Shown here piece after piece: positions 44,025 to 52,616 of a stretch of DNA of 64,000 nt. The DNA comes from JAEELC01 sp963605425 (GTDB lineage: Bacteria; Bacillota_I; Bacilli_A; Acholeplasmatales; Anaeroplasmataceae). Within the stretch, counting starts at the first letter, position 1; every line of letters starts with the position of its first letter. Made by a program: the position numbers and the translations under genes. Below the pieces are notes generated by a model. That model was not told where the DNA came from, did not search any database, and was given only the letters and a program-made list of their open reading frames with translations. The stretch covers positions 1 to 64,000 of the forward strand of contig CAVCUQ010000004.1 in the NCBI GenBank assembly GCA_963605425.1, read 5' to 3'.

Positions 44025-44835
44025 CATAATCTCTCCATCTCATACAGTTATTAATCATATAAGCAACGCCATCTTGTTCATTGCTTAATGTTATAACTTG
44101 AGCTACCTTTTTAACTTCATCTCTAGCATTTCCCATCGCAATACCTACACTTGCAGCCTGAAGCATTGATATATCGTTTTCTTCATCTCCAAATGCTAGA
44201 GTCTCTCTATCATCTAAATGGTAATAATCTTTTAAGAATAATAATGCTTTTCCTTTAGATATTTCTTTTGAATGAAATTCAAGGAATATTTTACTTGATC
44301 TAGTTATTGCAAGAAAATTAAATTCAGGGTCAATCTTGTCTCTAATCTCATCAAGTTTTTCCTCACTTGAAACCATCATAGCTTTAATATATTGATCATC
44401 ATCTTTAATTTCTTCAATATTAATTATTTCAGCTGTAATATGATTGATAGTCTCTTCAACATTTGTATAAGGGTTAGCCTCTGTTGTATATAATGTATTA
44501 TCATCCTTAAAGAAGTGGAAGTTAGTTCCTAGACGAACTGATTCATAATATAATTCTTTAACAATAGAACCTGGTATACATGTTTTTGCAAGAACTCTAC
44601 CAGAAACGTTTTCCATTATTACCCCACCATTATAAGTGATTGTAGTATCATCATTTTTAGTTAAATCAAGTTCTTCAATAATACGTTTTACTCCATTTAA
44701 AGGTCTACCAGTAGCTAAAACAAAGTGACCACCATTAAATCTAAATTCTTTAATAGCTTTTTTAGTTTCCTCTGTAATTTCCTTTTTATTAGTTAAAAGA
44801 GTTCCATCAAGATCACAACAAATTAATTTAATCAT
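44017..44835 (-). CDS. Cof-type HAD-superfamily phosphatase
   Basis: 272 residues. HAD motif I CCDLDGTLLT at the N-terminus, motif II (ATGRPLNGV), and motif IV FGDEENDISMLQAASVGIAMGNA are all present, with a C2-type cap between them. Members dephosphorylate sugar phosphates or flavin precursors; the substrate here is unknown. The ribosome site is AAGGAG. It faces the ATPase-TOPRIM module, whose right terminator lies just beyond its own. Confidence 0.92.
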   Translation of the reverse strand: MIKLICCDLDGTLLTNKKEITEETKKAIKEFRFNGGHFVLATGRPLNGVKRIIEELDLTKNDDTTITYNGGVIMENVSGRVLAKTCIPGSIVKELYYESVRLGTNFHFFKDDNTLYTTEANPYTNVEETINHITAEIINIEEIKDDDQYIKAMMVSSEEKLDEIRDKIDPEFNFLAITRSSKIFLEFHSKEISKGKALLFLKDYYHLDDRETLAFGDEENDISMLQAASVGIAMGNARDEVKKVAQVITLSNEQDGVAYMINNCMRWRDYEG

Positions 44836-44851
44836 ATTTTCTCCTTAAATT

Positions 44852-44876
44852 AAAAAAACAGGTTAATCCTGTTTTT
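44852..44876 (-). terminator. Terminator of the small membrane protein gene
   Basis: ACAGG/CCTGT with A/T-extended arms; on the minus strand followed by TTTTTTT. It overlaps the stop codon and precedes the HAD gene. Confidence 0.75.
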
Positions 44877-45129
44877 ATACGTTTTTCACAATAAGATATA
44901 TTAATGTAATAACAAAAGCAGCTACCATTGAAATCATTAATACCCAAATTAAGATTTTACCGAAAGTAGAATAAGCTGGGTTTTTATATTTTTGTTTTAA
45001 TTCAGCTTTTTCTCTTTTTCTTTGTTCCTTAGCTAAAGCTTTTCTCTTAGCCTCACGTTCTTTAGCTTTTCTTTCATCATATTGTTCTTTTTTACTTTTT
45101 TTAGTAACTATATTCTTTTCATCTGCCAT
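44875..45129 (-). CDS. Small charged single-pass membrane protein
   Basis: 84 residues from ATG (45129); AGGTG lies upstream. An in-frame GTG nine bases earlier overlaps that site. The first 50 residues are a Lys/Glu/Arg-rich helix (KAKEREAKRKALAKEQRKRE), the rest a single membrane helix (FGKILIWVLMISMVAAFVITLIYLIV). The cytoplasmic charged coil with a C-terminal anchor has no recognised function. It is transcribed towards the HAD gene but ends in its own terminator. Confidence 0.7.
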   Translation of the reverse strand: MADEKNIVTKKSKKEQYDERKAKEREAKRKALAKEQRKREKAELKQKYKNPAYSTFGKILIWVLMISMVAAFVITLIYLIVKNV

Positions 45130-45166
45130 AATAAACACCTATAAAATTCAAATTTAATCTAAAATA

Positions 45167-45175
45167 TGATATAAT
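45167..45175 (+). promoter_or_regulatory. Extended -10 promoter of dinB
   Basis: TGATATAAT (-10 at 45170-45175), 39 bases before the start codon. No SOS box recognised. Confidence 0.55.
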
Positions 45176-45213
45176 TATATTACAAATATAGTTAAAAATA
45201 AAGGGGGTATATC

Positions 45214-46398
45214 GTGTCAAGCGGAAGAGTTATATTTCATATCGATATGAATATGTTTTTTTGTTCGGTTGCAGTTATAAAGAATAGAGCCCTCAAAGGA
45301 AAACCATTTGTAATAGGAAGATCTGGTACTAATAAAGGAGTAGTATCAACAGCTAGCTATGAAGCAAGAAAATATGGTATTCATGCTGGTATGAGTTTAA
45401 ATGATGCACTTAAGATTAAAAGTGATTTAATAGTAGTTGATATAGATTTTAAAACAATAAGACAATATCATAATTATTTTGTTAATTTAATATTAGATTA
45501 TACTAATATAGTTGAAATAGCTTCAATTGATGAAGTTTATGCTGATATGAGTGAGATATCGAAAACAAGAAATGCTATAGAAGTGGCTAAAGAAATACAA
45601 AGAAGACTCGTTAAAGAATATAATCTTCCTTCATCAATAGGTATAGCTCCAACTCTATTTTTAGCTAAAATGGCAAGTGATATGAAAAAGCCATTAGGAC
45701 TTGTAGTTATTAGAAAAAAAGATAGTTTTAATATGCTAAAAGATTTACCAGTAAGTGATATTTTTGGAATAGGTAAGAAAACATATCCTATTTTAATGGA
45801 TAATGGTATTAATACTATAGGTGATTTCTTTAAAGAAGAAAATAAAGATAAAATAATATCATTAACAAGTGAAAATACCTATAATTATGTAATAAGTCAT
45901 GTGTTAGGTAATTCAAATAATGTAGTAAATCAAAATAGGGTTATCAAGAATTCAAGCATATCCCTTGTAGATACCTTTGACTCACCGCTTAGAACGGACT
46001 CTGATATTTTATATGAACTTAGAAGACAAACTAAGGAATTACTGGCTAAATTAAATAAGTCTGGGGAACTAACAAAAACAATTGGTATAACTTTACGTGA
46101 TTCTTCTTTTAAAACTATAACTAGAAGTAAAACAGTTGAATATACTAATAATTTTTATGATATATTTAAGGTTATATCAAATTTGTTTTATGATAATTAT
46201 GATGAAACTAAACTTATAAGATTATGCGGAGTTACATTTTCTAATCTTAAGAAAATTAACGATGTAATTAAAGAAGAATATAATTTATTTACTTATGAAG
46301 AACTTGCAAAAAAAGATGAGGCTGTTAAAGAGACGATTAAAAGACTTGAGGAGAAGTATGGAACTAATTTAATAAGTATAGGAATTAAAAAAGATTAA
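45214..46398 (+). CDS. dinB: Y-family DNA polymerase (Pol IV/DinB type)
   Basis: Translesion polymerase, 394 residues. Palm motifs FHIDMNMFFCSVA (first metal Asp) and ASIDEVYADM (about 103-112, second metal site and catalytic Glu) are intact; KPFVIG, VVSTASYEARKYGIHAGM and the helix-hairpin-helix region VSDIFGIGKKTYPILMDNGI also fit. The C-terminal little-finger domain follows. The start is GTG with AGGGGG upstream. Its stop overlaps the stop of the convergent ispH by three bases. Confidence 0.94.
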   Translation: MSSGRVIFHIDMNMFFCSVAVIKNRALKGKPFVIGRSGTNKGVVSTASYEARKYGIHAGMSLNDALKIKSDLIVVDIDFKTIRQYHNYFVNLILDYTNIVEIASIDEVYADMSEISKTRNAIEVAKEIQRRLVKEYNLPSSIGIAPTLFLAKMASDMKKPLGLVVIRKKDSFNMLKDLPVSDIFGIGKKTYPILMDNGINTIGDFFKEENKDKIISLTSENTYNYVISHVLGNSNNVVNQNRVIKNSSISLVDTFDSPLRTDSDILYELRRQTKELLAKLNKSGELTKTIGITLRDSSFKTITRSKTVEYTNNFYDIFKVISNLFYDNYDETKLIRLCGVTFSNLKKINDVIKEEYNLFTYEELAKKDEAVKETIKRLEEKYGTNLISIGIKKD

Positions 46399-47288
46399 GA
46401 AGCTAAATACTCCTTAATCTTTTCAATTACATTATTAAATACATCCTCAGGGCAGGAAGCACTAGAGGTTACGGCTATATTATTATATTTATCTATTAAA
46501 TCTTTAGATATATCATTTTCTGCTTCAATTAAAATAGAATCTATATTAGATTTAGTTTTTGCAATCTTTACTAAAGATTTAGAATTGCTAGAAAGCATAT
46601 CACCTACTACAATACATAGATCGTTATCTTTTAAATCATATAAAGCTTCTTGTCTTACACTAGTAGCGTTACAAATATTATTATCTAAAATAGCATTGGG
46701 ATATATTTCTTTTATTTTATTATAAATATCAATGGTATCTACTGTACTTAATGTGGTTTGATTAGTGACATATATGTTTTCACTATTTACCAAAGTGTTT
46801 ATATCATCTATTGTTTCAATTAATTTGATACTAGAGTTTTCTTCTAAAATACTCTCAGCTTCAGGGTGACCTTTTTTACCGATATAAAATACTGTATAGC
46901 CCTTATTTAAATATTCTTTAACTCTCTTATGAATAAGAAGAACCTTTCCGCACGATGCGTCCACTATAGTTAAACCTTTGTTTAAGGTTTTCTCTCTAAC
47001 CTTATCAGATACTCCATGAGCCGAAAAGATTACTGTACCACTTTCAATATAATCAAGCAATTCAAGGCGAGATTTCCCTTTAATATCGATTGTAATAATA
47101 CCTTTATCTTCTAATGATTTAGTTACTATTTTATTATGTATTAAATTACCTAATAGATAGATAGGCCCATTAGTAGTGCTATCTATTGTACTTAAAGCTA
47201 CTTTAAGTGCATGACTTACACCAGCACAATAGCCATGAGGATTAATTATAGTTATTGTTTTATTATTAATTTTAATTATTTCATTCAT
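46395..47288 (-). CDS. ispH: 4-hydroxy-3-methylbut-2-enyl diphosphate reductase
   Basis: Last enzyme of the MEP isoprenoid route; makes IPP and DMAPP with a [4Fe-4S] cluster. 297 residues from ATG (47288), where the family N-terminus begins (NPHGYCAGV); the frame runs 27 codons further upstream but without a ribosome site or homology. Cluster cysteines: GYCAGV, DASCGKV, NNICNAT. Active-site GHPEAE, LIHNKIV, SAHGVS and TTLS are present. DASCGKV departs from the usual DATCPxV. GGTG lies upstream of the ATG. Confidence 0.93.
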   Translation of the reverse strand: MNEIIKINNKTITIINPHGYCAGVSHALKVALSTIDSTTNGPIYLLGNLIHNKIVTKSLEDKGIITIDIKGKSRLELLDYIESGTVIFSAHGVSDKVREKTLNKGLTIVDASCGKVLLIHKRVKEYLNKGYTVFYIGKKGHPEAESILEENSSIKLIETIDDINTLVNSENIYVTNQTTLSTVDTIDIYNKIKEIYPNAILDNNICNATSVRQEALYDLKDNDLCIVVGDMLSSNSKSLVKIAKTKSNIDSILIEAENDISKDLIDKYNNIAVTSSASCPEDVFNNVIEKIKEYLAS

Positions 47289-47304
47289 TATAAACACCAT
47301 TTTT

Positions 47305-47313
47305 ATTTTAGCA
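47305..47313 (-). promoter_or_regulatory. Extended -10 promoter of ispH
   Basis: On the minus strand TGCTAAAAT (-10 at 47305-47310), 17 bases before the ATG. It supports the shorter ispH start. Confidence 0.5.
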
Positions 47314-47346
47314 TATTTTAATTTATTTGCATATGTAAATAAAAAA

Positions 47347-47355
47347 TGATATAAT
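47347..47355 (+). promoter_or_regulatory. Extended -10 promoter of the DEAD-box helicase gene
   Basis: TGATATAAT (-10 at 47350-47355), 26 bases before ATG 47382 and divergent from the ispH promoter. Confidence 0.6.
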
Positions 47356-47381
47356 TTTTCAAGATGCAAGGAGGACTAATT

Positions 47382-48725
47382 ATGGACTTTTTAGGTTATG
47401 AAATTAAAGATTATATTGCAAATGCATTACTTGATTTACATTTTAAGGATTTTACACCAGTACAAAAAGAGGTGTTCGATGCTTTAGAAACAACAAATAA
47501 GAATTTACTTGTTAAATCTAAGACAGGATCAGGTAAAACACATGCATTCCTTGTACCTATTTTTAATGCTTTAGATGAAGATACAAAGGAAGTTCAAGCT
47601 GTTATTATTTCACCTACTAAAGAATTAGCTGATCAAACATATAAGGTATGTCAACATATAGCATCTTTTTCTGATAAAGAAATTAAGATTAGAGTTTATT
47701 CAGGTGGACAAGATAGATTAAAAGACATATCTGATTTATCTAATCAACCTCAAATAGTTATTGGTACACCAGGTAGAATTAAAGATTTAGCTAGAGATAA
47801 AAATGTTCTTAAGATTTATACTGCTAAATATTATGTTATTGATGAAGTAGATATGGTTTTAGATGAAGGTTTCTCATCTGATATTGATAATATTACTGAA
47901 ATTATTCCCAATGCTAGAAAGATGTTCTTTAGTGCTACATTAAATGAAATCTTACAACCATTTGTTAAGAAGTATTTATCTAATCCTGTATTTATTGATT
48001 TAAATAATGACAAGTCATTAAATATTAAACATATTTGGATTCCTTTAAAGTATAAAGAAAAGATTGATTTACTGGATAGTTTACTTGAAATTATCAATCC
48101 TTATTTATGTATAATTTTCTGTAATAAAAAAGATGATGTTACTATGCTTACTAATCATTTACATGATTTAGGTAAGGAAGTTACAACTATTCATGGTAAC
48201 CTAACTCAAAGAGAGAGAAAACATATCTTAAAAGAAGCTAGTGATTTAAAATATCAATATATAGTAGCTAGTGATGTAGCTAGCCGTGGTATTGATTTAG
48301 ATGGTGTGAGCCATGTAATAAATTATGATTTACCTAGTGATTTTGAGTTCTATTTACATAGAGCAGGAAGAACTGGTAGAATGAATTATTCTGGTGAAGT
48401 TTATTCTTTCTATAAGGATTTAGATAGTGATTATCTAGATTTCTTAAATAAGAATGGTATTGAACCAGTATATAAAGATATCAAGGGCGGACAAATTGTA
48501 GATTTTAAGGGTAGAAATACAAGAAAAAAGAGAGTTAAGCCTTTAAATGAAGAAGAAAAGAAGGCTATAGCTCATGTTGCAAAGCCTAAGAAAGTAACTC
48601 CTGGTTATAAGAAAAAGATGAAACGAGAAATCGATGAAATCACATCTAAATTATATAAAACTAAGAATTATAAGGCTAATTATCAAAGAATTAAGGCTAA
48701 AAAAGCTAGTAAAAGAGGTAAATAG
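47382..48725 (+). CDS. DEAD-box RNA helicase
   Basis: 447 residues from ATG 47382, with AAGGAGG (47368-47374) upstream; an in-frame ATG at 47364 overlaps that site. Q motif region FKDFTPVQKEVFDAL, Walker A SKTGSGKT, PTKELADQ, TPGRI, a DEVD box (VIDEVDMVLDEG), FFSATL, and motif VI HRAGRTGRM are complete. The C-terminal 75 residues are Lys/Arg-rich, as in cold-shock helicases CshA/CshB that act in ribosome assembly or mRNA decay. The exact orthologue is not assigned. Confidence 0.94.
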   Translation: MDFLGYEIKDYIANALLDLHFKDFTPVQKEVFDALETTNKNLLVKSKTGSGKTHAFLVPIFNALDEDTKEVQAVIISPTKELADQTYKVCQHIASFSDKEIKIRVYSGGQDRLKDISDLSNQPQIVIGTPGRIKDLARDKNVLKIYTAKYYVIDEVDMVLDEGFSSDIDNITEIIPNARKMFFSATLNEILQPFVKKYLSNPVFIDLNNDKSLNIKHIWIPLKYKEKIDLLDSLLEIINPYLCIIFCNKKDDVTMLTNHLHDLGKEVTTIHGNLTQRERKHILKEASDLKYQYIVASDVASRGIDLDGVSHVINYDLPSDFEFYLHRAGRTGRMNYSGEVYSFYKDLDSDYLDFLNKNGIEPVYKDIKGGQIVDFKGRNTRKKRVKPLNEEEKKAIAHVAKPKKVTPGYKKKMKREIDEITSKLYKTKNYKANYQRIKAKKASKRGK

Positions 48726-48727
48726 TT

Positions 48728-49594
48728 ATGGAGTATGTTATTGTAACTGATGTAACTTGTGATTTGCCACAAGATTTAATTGAAAAACACAATTTATTTG
48801 TTATGCCTATGCAATATAGTGTAGGAGATAAAAATTACACTAATTATCCTGACTTCCGTGAGCAATCTTTATCTGACTTCTATAAGGAAATGGAAGCAGG
48901 TAAGATGACTCACACTGTTCAACTTAATAGTGAAGTGTATAAAGAAACATATAAGAAATTTTTAGATGAAGGCAAAGATATTCTAGGTGTTATCTTCTCA
49001 TCTGGTCTTTCTGGTTCTTATAATTCTGCCCGTATTGCAGTTGAAGAACTTAAAGAAGAATTCCCTGATAGAAAAATCTATATTGTTGATACTTTAGCAG
49101 CTTCAACAGGTGAAGGATATATCGCTCTTATGGCCTCAAAAAATAAAGAAGAAGGACTATCTATTGAAGATAATTATAAGGCTCTAGAAGAATTAAAACT
49201 TCATGTGGCTCACTGGTTTACTGTATCTAATCTTGAATATTTAAGAAGAGGCGGAAGAGTATCTAATACTGCAGCTTACGCAGCTAAGGTATTAAATATT
49301 AAGCCAGTACTTCATGTCGATAATGATGGACATTTAATTGCAGTAAGCAAAAAGATAGGTAGAAAGAATTCTATTAAGGAAATAGCTAAGAATTTTAGTG
49401 AAACATTTGATAGATCAAGTGATTTAGTTATTATTTCGCACGCTGAATGCTCAGAAGATGCTGAATACTTAAAGAGTTTAGTAGTAGAAGCAGCTAATCC
49501 TAAAAATATTATAATGTCTAATATCGGAACCGTAATCGGATCTCACTCAGGTCCTGGGACTCTTGCTTTATATTTTAAGGCAAGCAAACGATAA
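48728..49594 (+). CDS. DegV family fatty-acid-binding protein
   Basis: 288 residues starting VIVTDVTCDLP and containing the DegV features SGLSGSYNSARIA, IYIVDTLAASTGEG, LEYLRRGGRVSNTAAYAAKVLNIKPVL and GSHSGPGTLALYF. The family binds a single fatty acid and, as FakB, presents it to the FakA kinase; no fakA is in the window. It begins two bases after the helicase stop, so they share a transcript. An acyl-ACP thioesterase elsewhere in the window (31924-32634) also concerns free fatty acids. Confidence 0.93.
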   Translation: MEYVIVTDVTCDLPQDLIEKHNLFVMPMQYSVGDKNYTNYPDFREQSLSDFYKEMEAGKMTHTVQLNSEVYKETYKKFLDEGKDILGVIFSSGLSGSYNSARIAVEELKEEFPDRKIYIVDTLAASTGEGYIALMASKNKEEGLSIEDNYKALEELKLHVAHWFTVSNLEYLRRGGRVSNTAAYAAKVLNIKPVLHVDNDGHLIAVSKKIGRKNSIKEIAKNFSETFDRSSDLVIISHAECSEDAEYLKSLVVEAANPKNIIMSNIGTVIGSHSGPGTLALYFKASKR

Positions 49595-49612
49595 GTTTTA
49601 ATTTTGCGCATA

Positions 49613-49641
49613 TTGTAAAAGATTTAGATAAATGATATAAT
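49613..49641 (+). promoter_or_regulatory. Promoter of the gene at 49686
   Basis: -35 TTGTAA (49613-49618), 17-base spacer, extended -10 TGATATAAT (-10 at 49636-49641). Confidence 0.7.
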
Positions 49642-49685
49642 TATTTTATATTTTGTAATTTAACTTACTTGAAAGGTTGATATAT

Positions 49686-50327
49686 ATGGCAAGAGCTAAA
49701 GGTAAAAGAAGAAATAAAGTCACATTCAAATGGACTAAAGAATTAATTTTCTTTTTAATTGGTATTGTAGTTGTACTTGGTATTATGATTTTCTGCTTAA
49801 TACCTACTAAAGAAAGATCATTTTATAATAAGTGGTATACATCAAGCAACAGTTTACAACTTGATAATCAATTTGAAGAAATTAAATATGATTCTTTAAA
49901 AAAGAAAATTGATAATAAAGAATTAGTTTATGTGTTCTATGGTTTAGATACTGATGATACAAGCAAAACTAATATTGGTATTTTAGATTATTATACTAAT
50001 AAAAATAAATCATCAAATTCTGATACTCATTTTGATGTTGGAAAAATTTATGTTTATGATGCTACTGAAGCAGCAGAACTTGACAAAGATAACGATAAGA
50101 AGGTTGCAAAGTTTGAAGAAAAAGAAGAATATCTAAATTCTATTAAGTCTTCAAATATTAAAGAAGATATTTCACTTGAAAGTTATTCTCAATTATGGAT
50201 ATTTGAAAATGGTGAATTAGTATTCTCATCAGCTGATATTAAATCTGATAGCCAAGCAAGTGCTCAAGGTGCTGATTTCACATTATATACTTTTAAATTC
50301 TTAGGATTTAAATTAAGTACTAAATAA
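49686..50327 (+). CDS. Membrane-anchored hypothetical protein
   Basis: 213 residues from ATG 49686, with GAAAGG upstream (an in-frame TTG at 49677 overlaps the site). A basic start (MARAKGKRRNKVTFK) and one membrane helix (about 18-40, LIFFLIGIVVVLGIMIFCLI) are followed by an extracytoplasmic domain. The pattern VYVFYGLDTDDTSKTNIGIL resembles the first half of a thioredoxin fold, but the CxxC pair is absent, so a redox role is doubtful. Alone between a promoter and a perfect terminator. Family not recognised. Confidence 0.7.
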   Translation: MARAKGKRRNKVTFKWTKELIFFLIGIVVVLGIMIFCLIPTKERSFYNKWYTSSNSLQLDNQFEEIKYDSLKKKIDNKELVYVFYGLDTDDTSKTNIGILDYYTNKNKSSNSDTHFDVGKIYVYDATEAAELDKDNDKKVAKFEEKEEYLNSIKSSNIKEDISLESYSQLWIFENGELVFSSADIKSDSQASAQGADFTLYTFKFLGFKLSTK

Positions 50328-50337
50328 CAATTAAAAT

Positions 50338-50363
50338 AAAAGAGATAGGATGCTATCTCTTTT
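50338..50363 (+). terminator. Terminator before argS
   Basis: AAAAGAGATAG/CTATCTCTTTT, eleven perfect pairs with a four-base loop. Confidence 0.8.
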
Positions 50364-50387
50364 ATGAATGTTTTAAAGGAGAAATAT

Positions 50388-52085
50388 ATGATTGATCAAA
50401 TTAAACAAGAAATTAAAGAAAAACTTGAAAATTATTTATTCGAAAAGTTTGATACTAAATTAAATGTTATTGTTGAAGAACCTAAAAATCCAGCAATGGG
50501 TGATATAGCTATCCCTACTTTTACTATTTTTAAAACTTTAGGTAAACCTATGAATGAAATTGTTGATTTGGTTAAGAATTTCATTTTAGATAACTTTGAA
50601 CTAGTAAAAGAAGTAAATCCTACAGGCCCATTTGTAAATGTTTTACTTGACAAAGAAAAGGTTGGAGTAGCTATTGTAAATGGTGCAGTAAACAGTGATT
50701 CTTTTGGTTCTAGTAATATAGGTGAAGGTAAAACTATAGTACTTGATTATTCTAGTCCTAATATTGCAAAAGCCTTCTCAGTAGGACATTTAAGAAGTAC
50801 TATGATTGGTAATTCTTTAAAGTTAATCCTTCAAAAGTGTGGTTACAATACAGTAGCAATCAATTACCTAGGTGACTGGGGTACTCAATTTGGTATGATG
50901 ATTGTAGCTATTGAAAAATGGGGTAATCTTGAAGAAATTAAGAAAGATCCTATTAATGAACTAGGTAAACTTTATGTAAGAATTAATGCCCTTGCAAAAG
51001 AAGATGAATCTGTTGCTGAAGAAGCAAGAGAAGCTTTCAGAAAGATTGAACTTGGAGAAGAAAAATATGTTTCAATGTGGAAGTGGATTAGAGAAGAATC
51101 TTTAAAAGAAAGTGAACAAATTTACAAACTATTAAATGTTACATTTGATTCTTATAATGGTGAAGCTTTCTATAATGATAAGATGCAACCAGTACTTGAT
51201 ATTCTTGAAGAAAAACATTTACTTAAAGAAGATGCTGGTGCTCAAATTGTTGATTTAGGTGAAGATATAGCTCCTGCTTTAATTAAGAGAAGTGATGGTG
51301 GTTCTCTATACATAACTCGTGACCTAGCAGCTGTTTTATGGAGAGAAAAAGAATACAATCCTTCTAAGATTTTATATGTTGTAGGAGGAGAACAAAAACT
51401 TCATTTTATTCAATTAAAGGCTGTTTTAAACAAGATGGAATTACCTTATGCAAACGATATTGAACATATTAATTTTGGTTTGGTATTAAAAGATGGTAAG
51501 AAGATGTCCACAAGAAAAGGTAACGTTGTAAAACTTTATGATATCCTAATGCAAGCTATAGAAGCAGCTAAGAAGCAAATTGAAGAAAAGAATCCTACTT
51601 TAGAAAATAAAGATGAGATTGCAAAGAGAGTTGGAGTTGGTGCTGTTGTATTTAATGATTTAAAAAATTATAGAGCTTTAGATTATGAATTTGATGTTAA
51701 TCAAATGGTTAAATTTGAAGGACAAACAGGACCATATTTACAATATACTTCTGTTAGAATTAATTCTATTTTAAATCAAAATACATTTGATATTAATAAT
51801 ATTGATCCAAGTTTATTCTTAAAGAGTCATTATTTTGAACTTGTAAAAGAAATTGGTGATTTTAAGAAATATGTTGAAAAGGCAGCTAGTGAATACGCTC
51901 CAAGTGTTGTAGCTAAGTATTTATTATCACTTGCACAAAACTTCAATAAATTCTACTCTCTTGAAAGAATTGCATCAGAAGTAGAGACAACTAAGAATAC
52001 TAATATGGCCTTAGCTTTATCTGTTAAGAAGGTTATTGATGAAGGTCTTAGAATTCTAGGTATTCAAACTGTTGAAAAAATGTAA
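50388..52085 (+). CDS. argS: Arginyl-tRNA synthetase
   Basis: Class I synthetase charging tRNA-Arg. 565 residues from ATG 50388, preceded by AAAGGAG; an in-frame ATG at 50364 lies in the upstream terminator. Add-1 N-terminal domain, the HIGH-equivalent SPNIAKAFSVGHLRSTMIGN, the KMSK-equivalent DGKKMSTRKGNVV, and the C-terminal DALR anticodon-binding domain (EGQTGPYLQYTSVRINSIL onward) are clear. The tRNA-Leu gene lies 53 bases downstream. Confidence 0.96.
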   Translation: MIDQIKQEIKEKLENYLFEKFDTKLNVIVEEPKNPAMGDIAIPTFTIFKTLGKPMNEIVDLVKNFILDNFELVKEVNPTGPFVNVLLDKEKVGVAIVNGAVNSDSFGSSNIGEGKTIVLDYSSPNIAKAFSVGHLRSTMIGNSLKLILQKCGYNTVAINYLGDWGTQFGMMIVAIEKWGNLEEIKKDPINELGKLYVRINALAKEDESVAEEAREAFRKIELGEEKYVSMWKWIREESLKESEQIYKLLNVTFDSYNGEAFYNDKMQPVLDILEEKHLLKEDAGAQIVDLGEDIAPALIKRSDGGSLYITRDLAAVLWREKEYNPSKILYVVGGEQKLHFIQLKAVLNKMELPYANDIEHINFGLVLKDGKKMSTRKGNVVKLYDILMQAIEAAKKQIEEKNPTLENKDEIAKRVGVGAVVFNDLKNYRALDYEFDVNQMVKFEGQTGPYLQYTSVRINSILNQNTFDINNIDPSLFLKSHYFELVKEIGDFKKYVEKAASEYAPSVVAKYLLSLAQNFNKFYSLERIASEVETTKNTNMALALSVKKVIDEGLRILGIQTVEKM

Positions 52086-52092
52086 TTAATTA

Positions 52093-52121
52093 TTGTTAAA
52101 TTTAATAAAGTATGCTAATAT
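52093..52121 (+). promoter_or_regulatory. Promoter of tRNA-Leu
   Basis: -35 TTGTTA (52093-52098), 17-base spacer ending in TGC, -10 TAATAT (52116-52121). Predicted start is about ten bases before the tRNA. A 7-pair hairpin (52111-52132) overlaps it and could also end argS. Confidence 0.5.
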
Positions 52122-52138
52122 TTAGTAGCATATTTTAT

Positions 52139-52224
52139 GGGAACGTGGTGTAATGGCAGCCACGACAGACTCAAAATCTGTTTCTAGTGATAGAGTGAGG
52201 GTTCGACTCCCTTCGTTCCCACCA
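52139..52224 (+). tRNA. tRNA-Leu (CAA anticodon)
   Basis: 86 bases including an encoded CCA. Acceptor GGGAACG/CGTTCCC, D-arm with GG in the loop, anticodon stem ACAGA/TCTGT around the loop CTCAAAA with anticodon CAA at 52172-52174 (reads UUG), long class II variable arm, and T-arm GGTTCGACTCC. Discriminator A fits leucine. It marks the left border of the accessory island 52.6-60.2 kb, but no repeat of its 3' end was found at the right border. Confidence 0.96.
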
Positions 52225-52238
52225 CAAATTGTTTGATG

Positions 52239-52266
52239 ACTTCTAGTTTTATACTAGAAGTTTTTT
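52239..52266 (+). terminator. Terminator of tRNA-Leu
   Basis: ACTTCTAG/CTAGAAGT (eight perfect pairs, seven-base loop) followed by TTTTTT. Confidence 0.9.
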
Positions 52267-52562
52267 AAATAAAATAATGTTTATTCTTAATGGTTTACTA
52301 CCTTTTTAAAATAATTTCTATAAAAGTATTAAAAATGCCTATAAGGAATAATTAAATTATGGAAAAAAATTAAAGATAATAACATCAATATATTAAGAGC
52401 AAAAACTTTAAAAAATAAAATTATCTAAGTTGATTTCGAAAACTTGTCAATATGTTTAATTTTTTGCACTTAAACTCACCAAACTAGGAGTGTACTTTGA
52501 AACGAATATCTAAATGAATTAATAAAATGAAAACATAAAAATTATTTTTTTTGAGAATAAGA
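52267..52562. other. AT-rich spacer without a recognised feature
   Basis: About 300 bases between the tRNA terminator and the first island gene. I see no open frame with a ribosome site, no tRNA-like fold and no repeat of the tRNA end. It may be decayed sequence at the island border. Confidence 0.6.
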
Positions 52563-52605
52563 AAATGTGAAGATAAGTATAAGTGACTTTTTTATCTTCA
52601 CATTT
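52563..52605. terminator. Terminator of the AAA/DUF4143 gene at 52617
   Basis: AAATGTGAAGATAA/TTATCTTCACATTT, fourteen pairs around a 15-base loop, with T-runs in both directions. Confidence 0.8.
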
Positions 52606-52616
52606 TTATAAATTAT

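Noticed and set aside
52111..52132. Hairpin TATGCTA/TAGCATA as an argS terminator
   Set aside because: It coincides with a good promoter for the tRNA and has only a four-base T-run; left as uncertain.
52139..52224. tRNA-Leu as attachment site of an integrated element
   Set aside because: No integrase gene and no second copy of the tRNA 3' end were found within the island.
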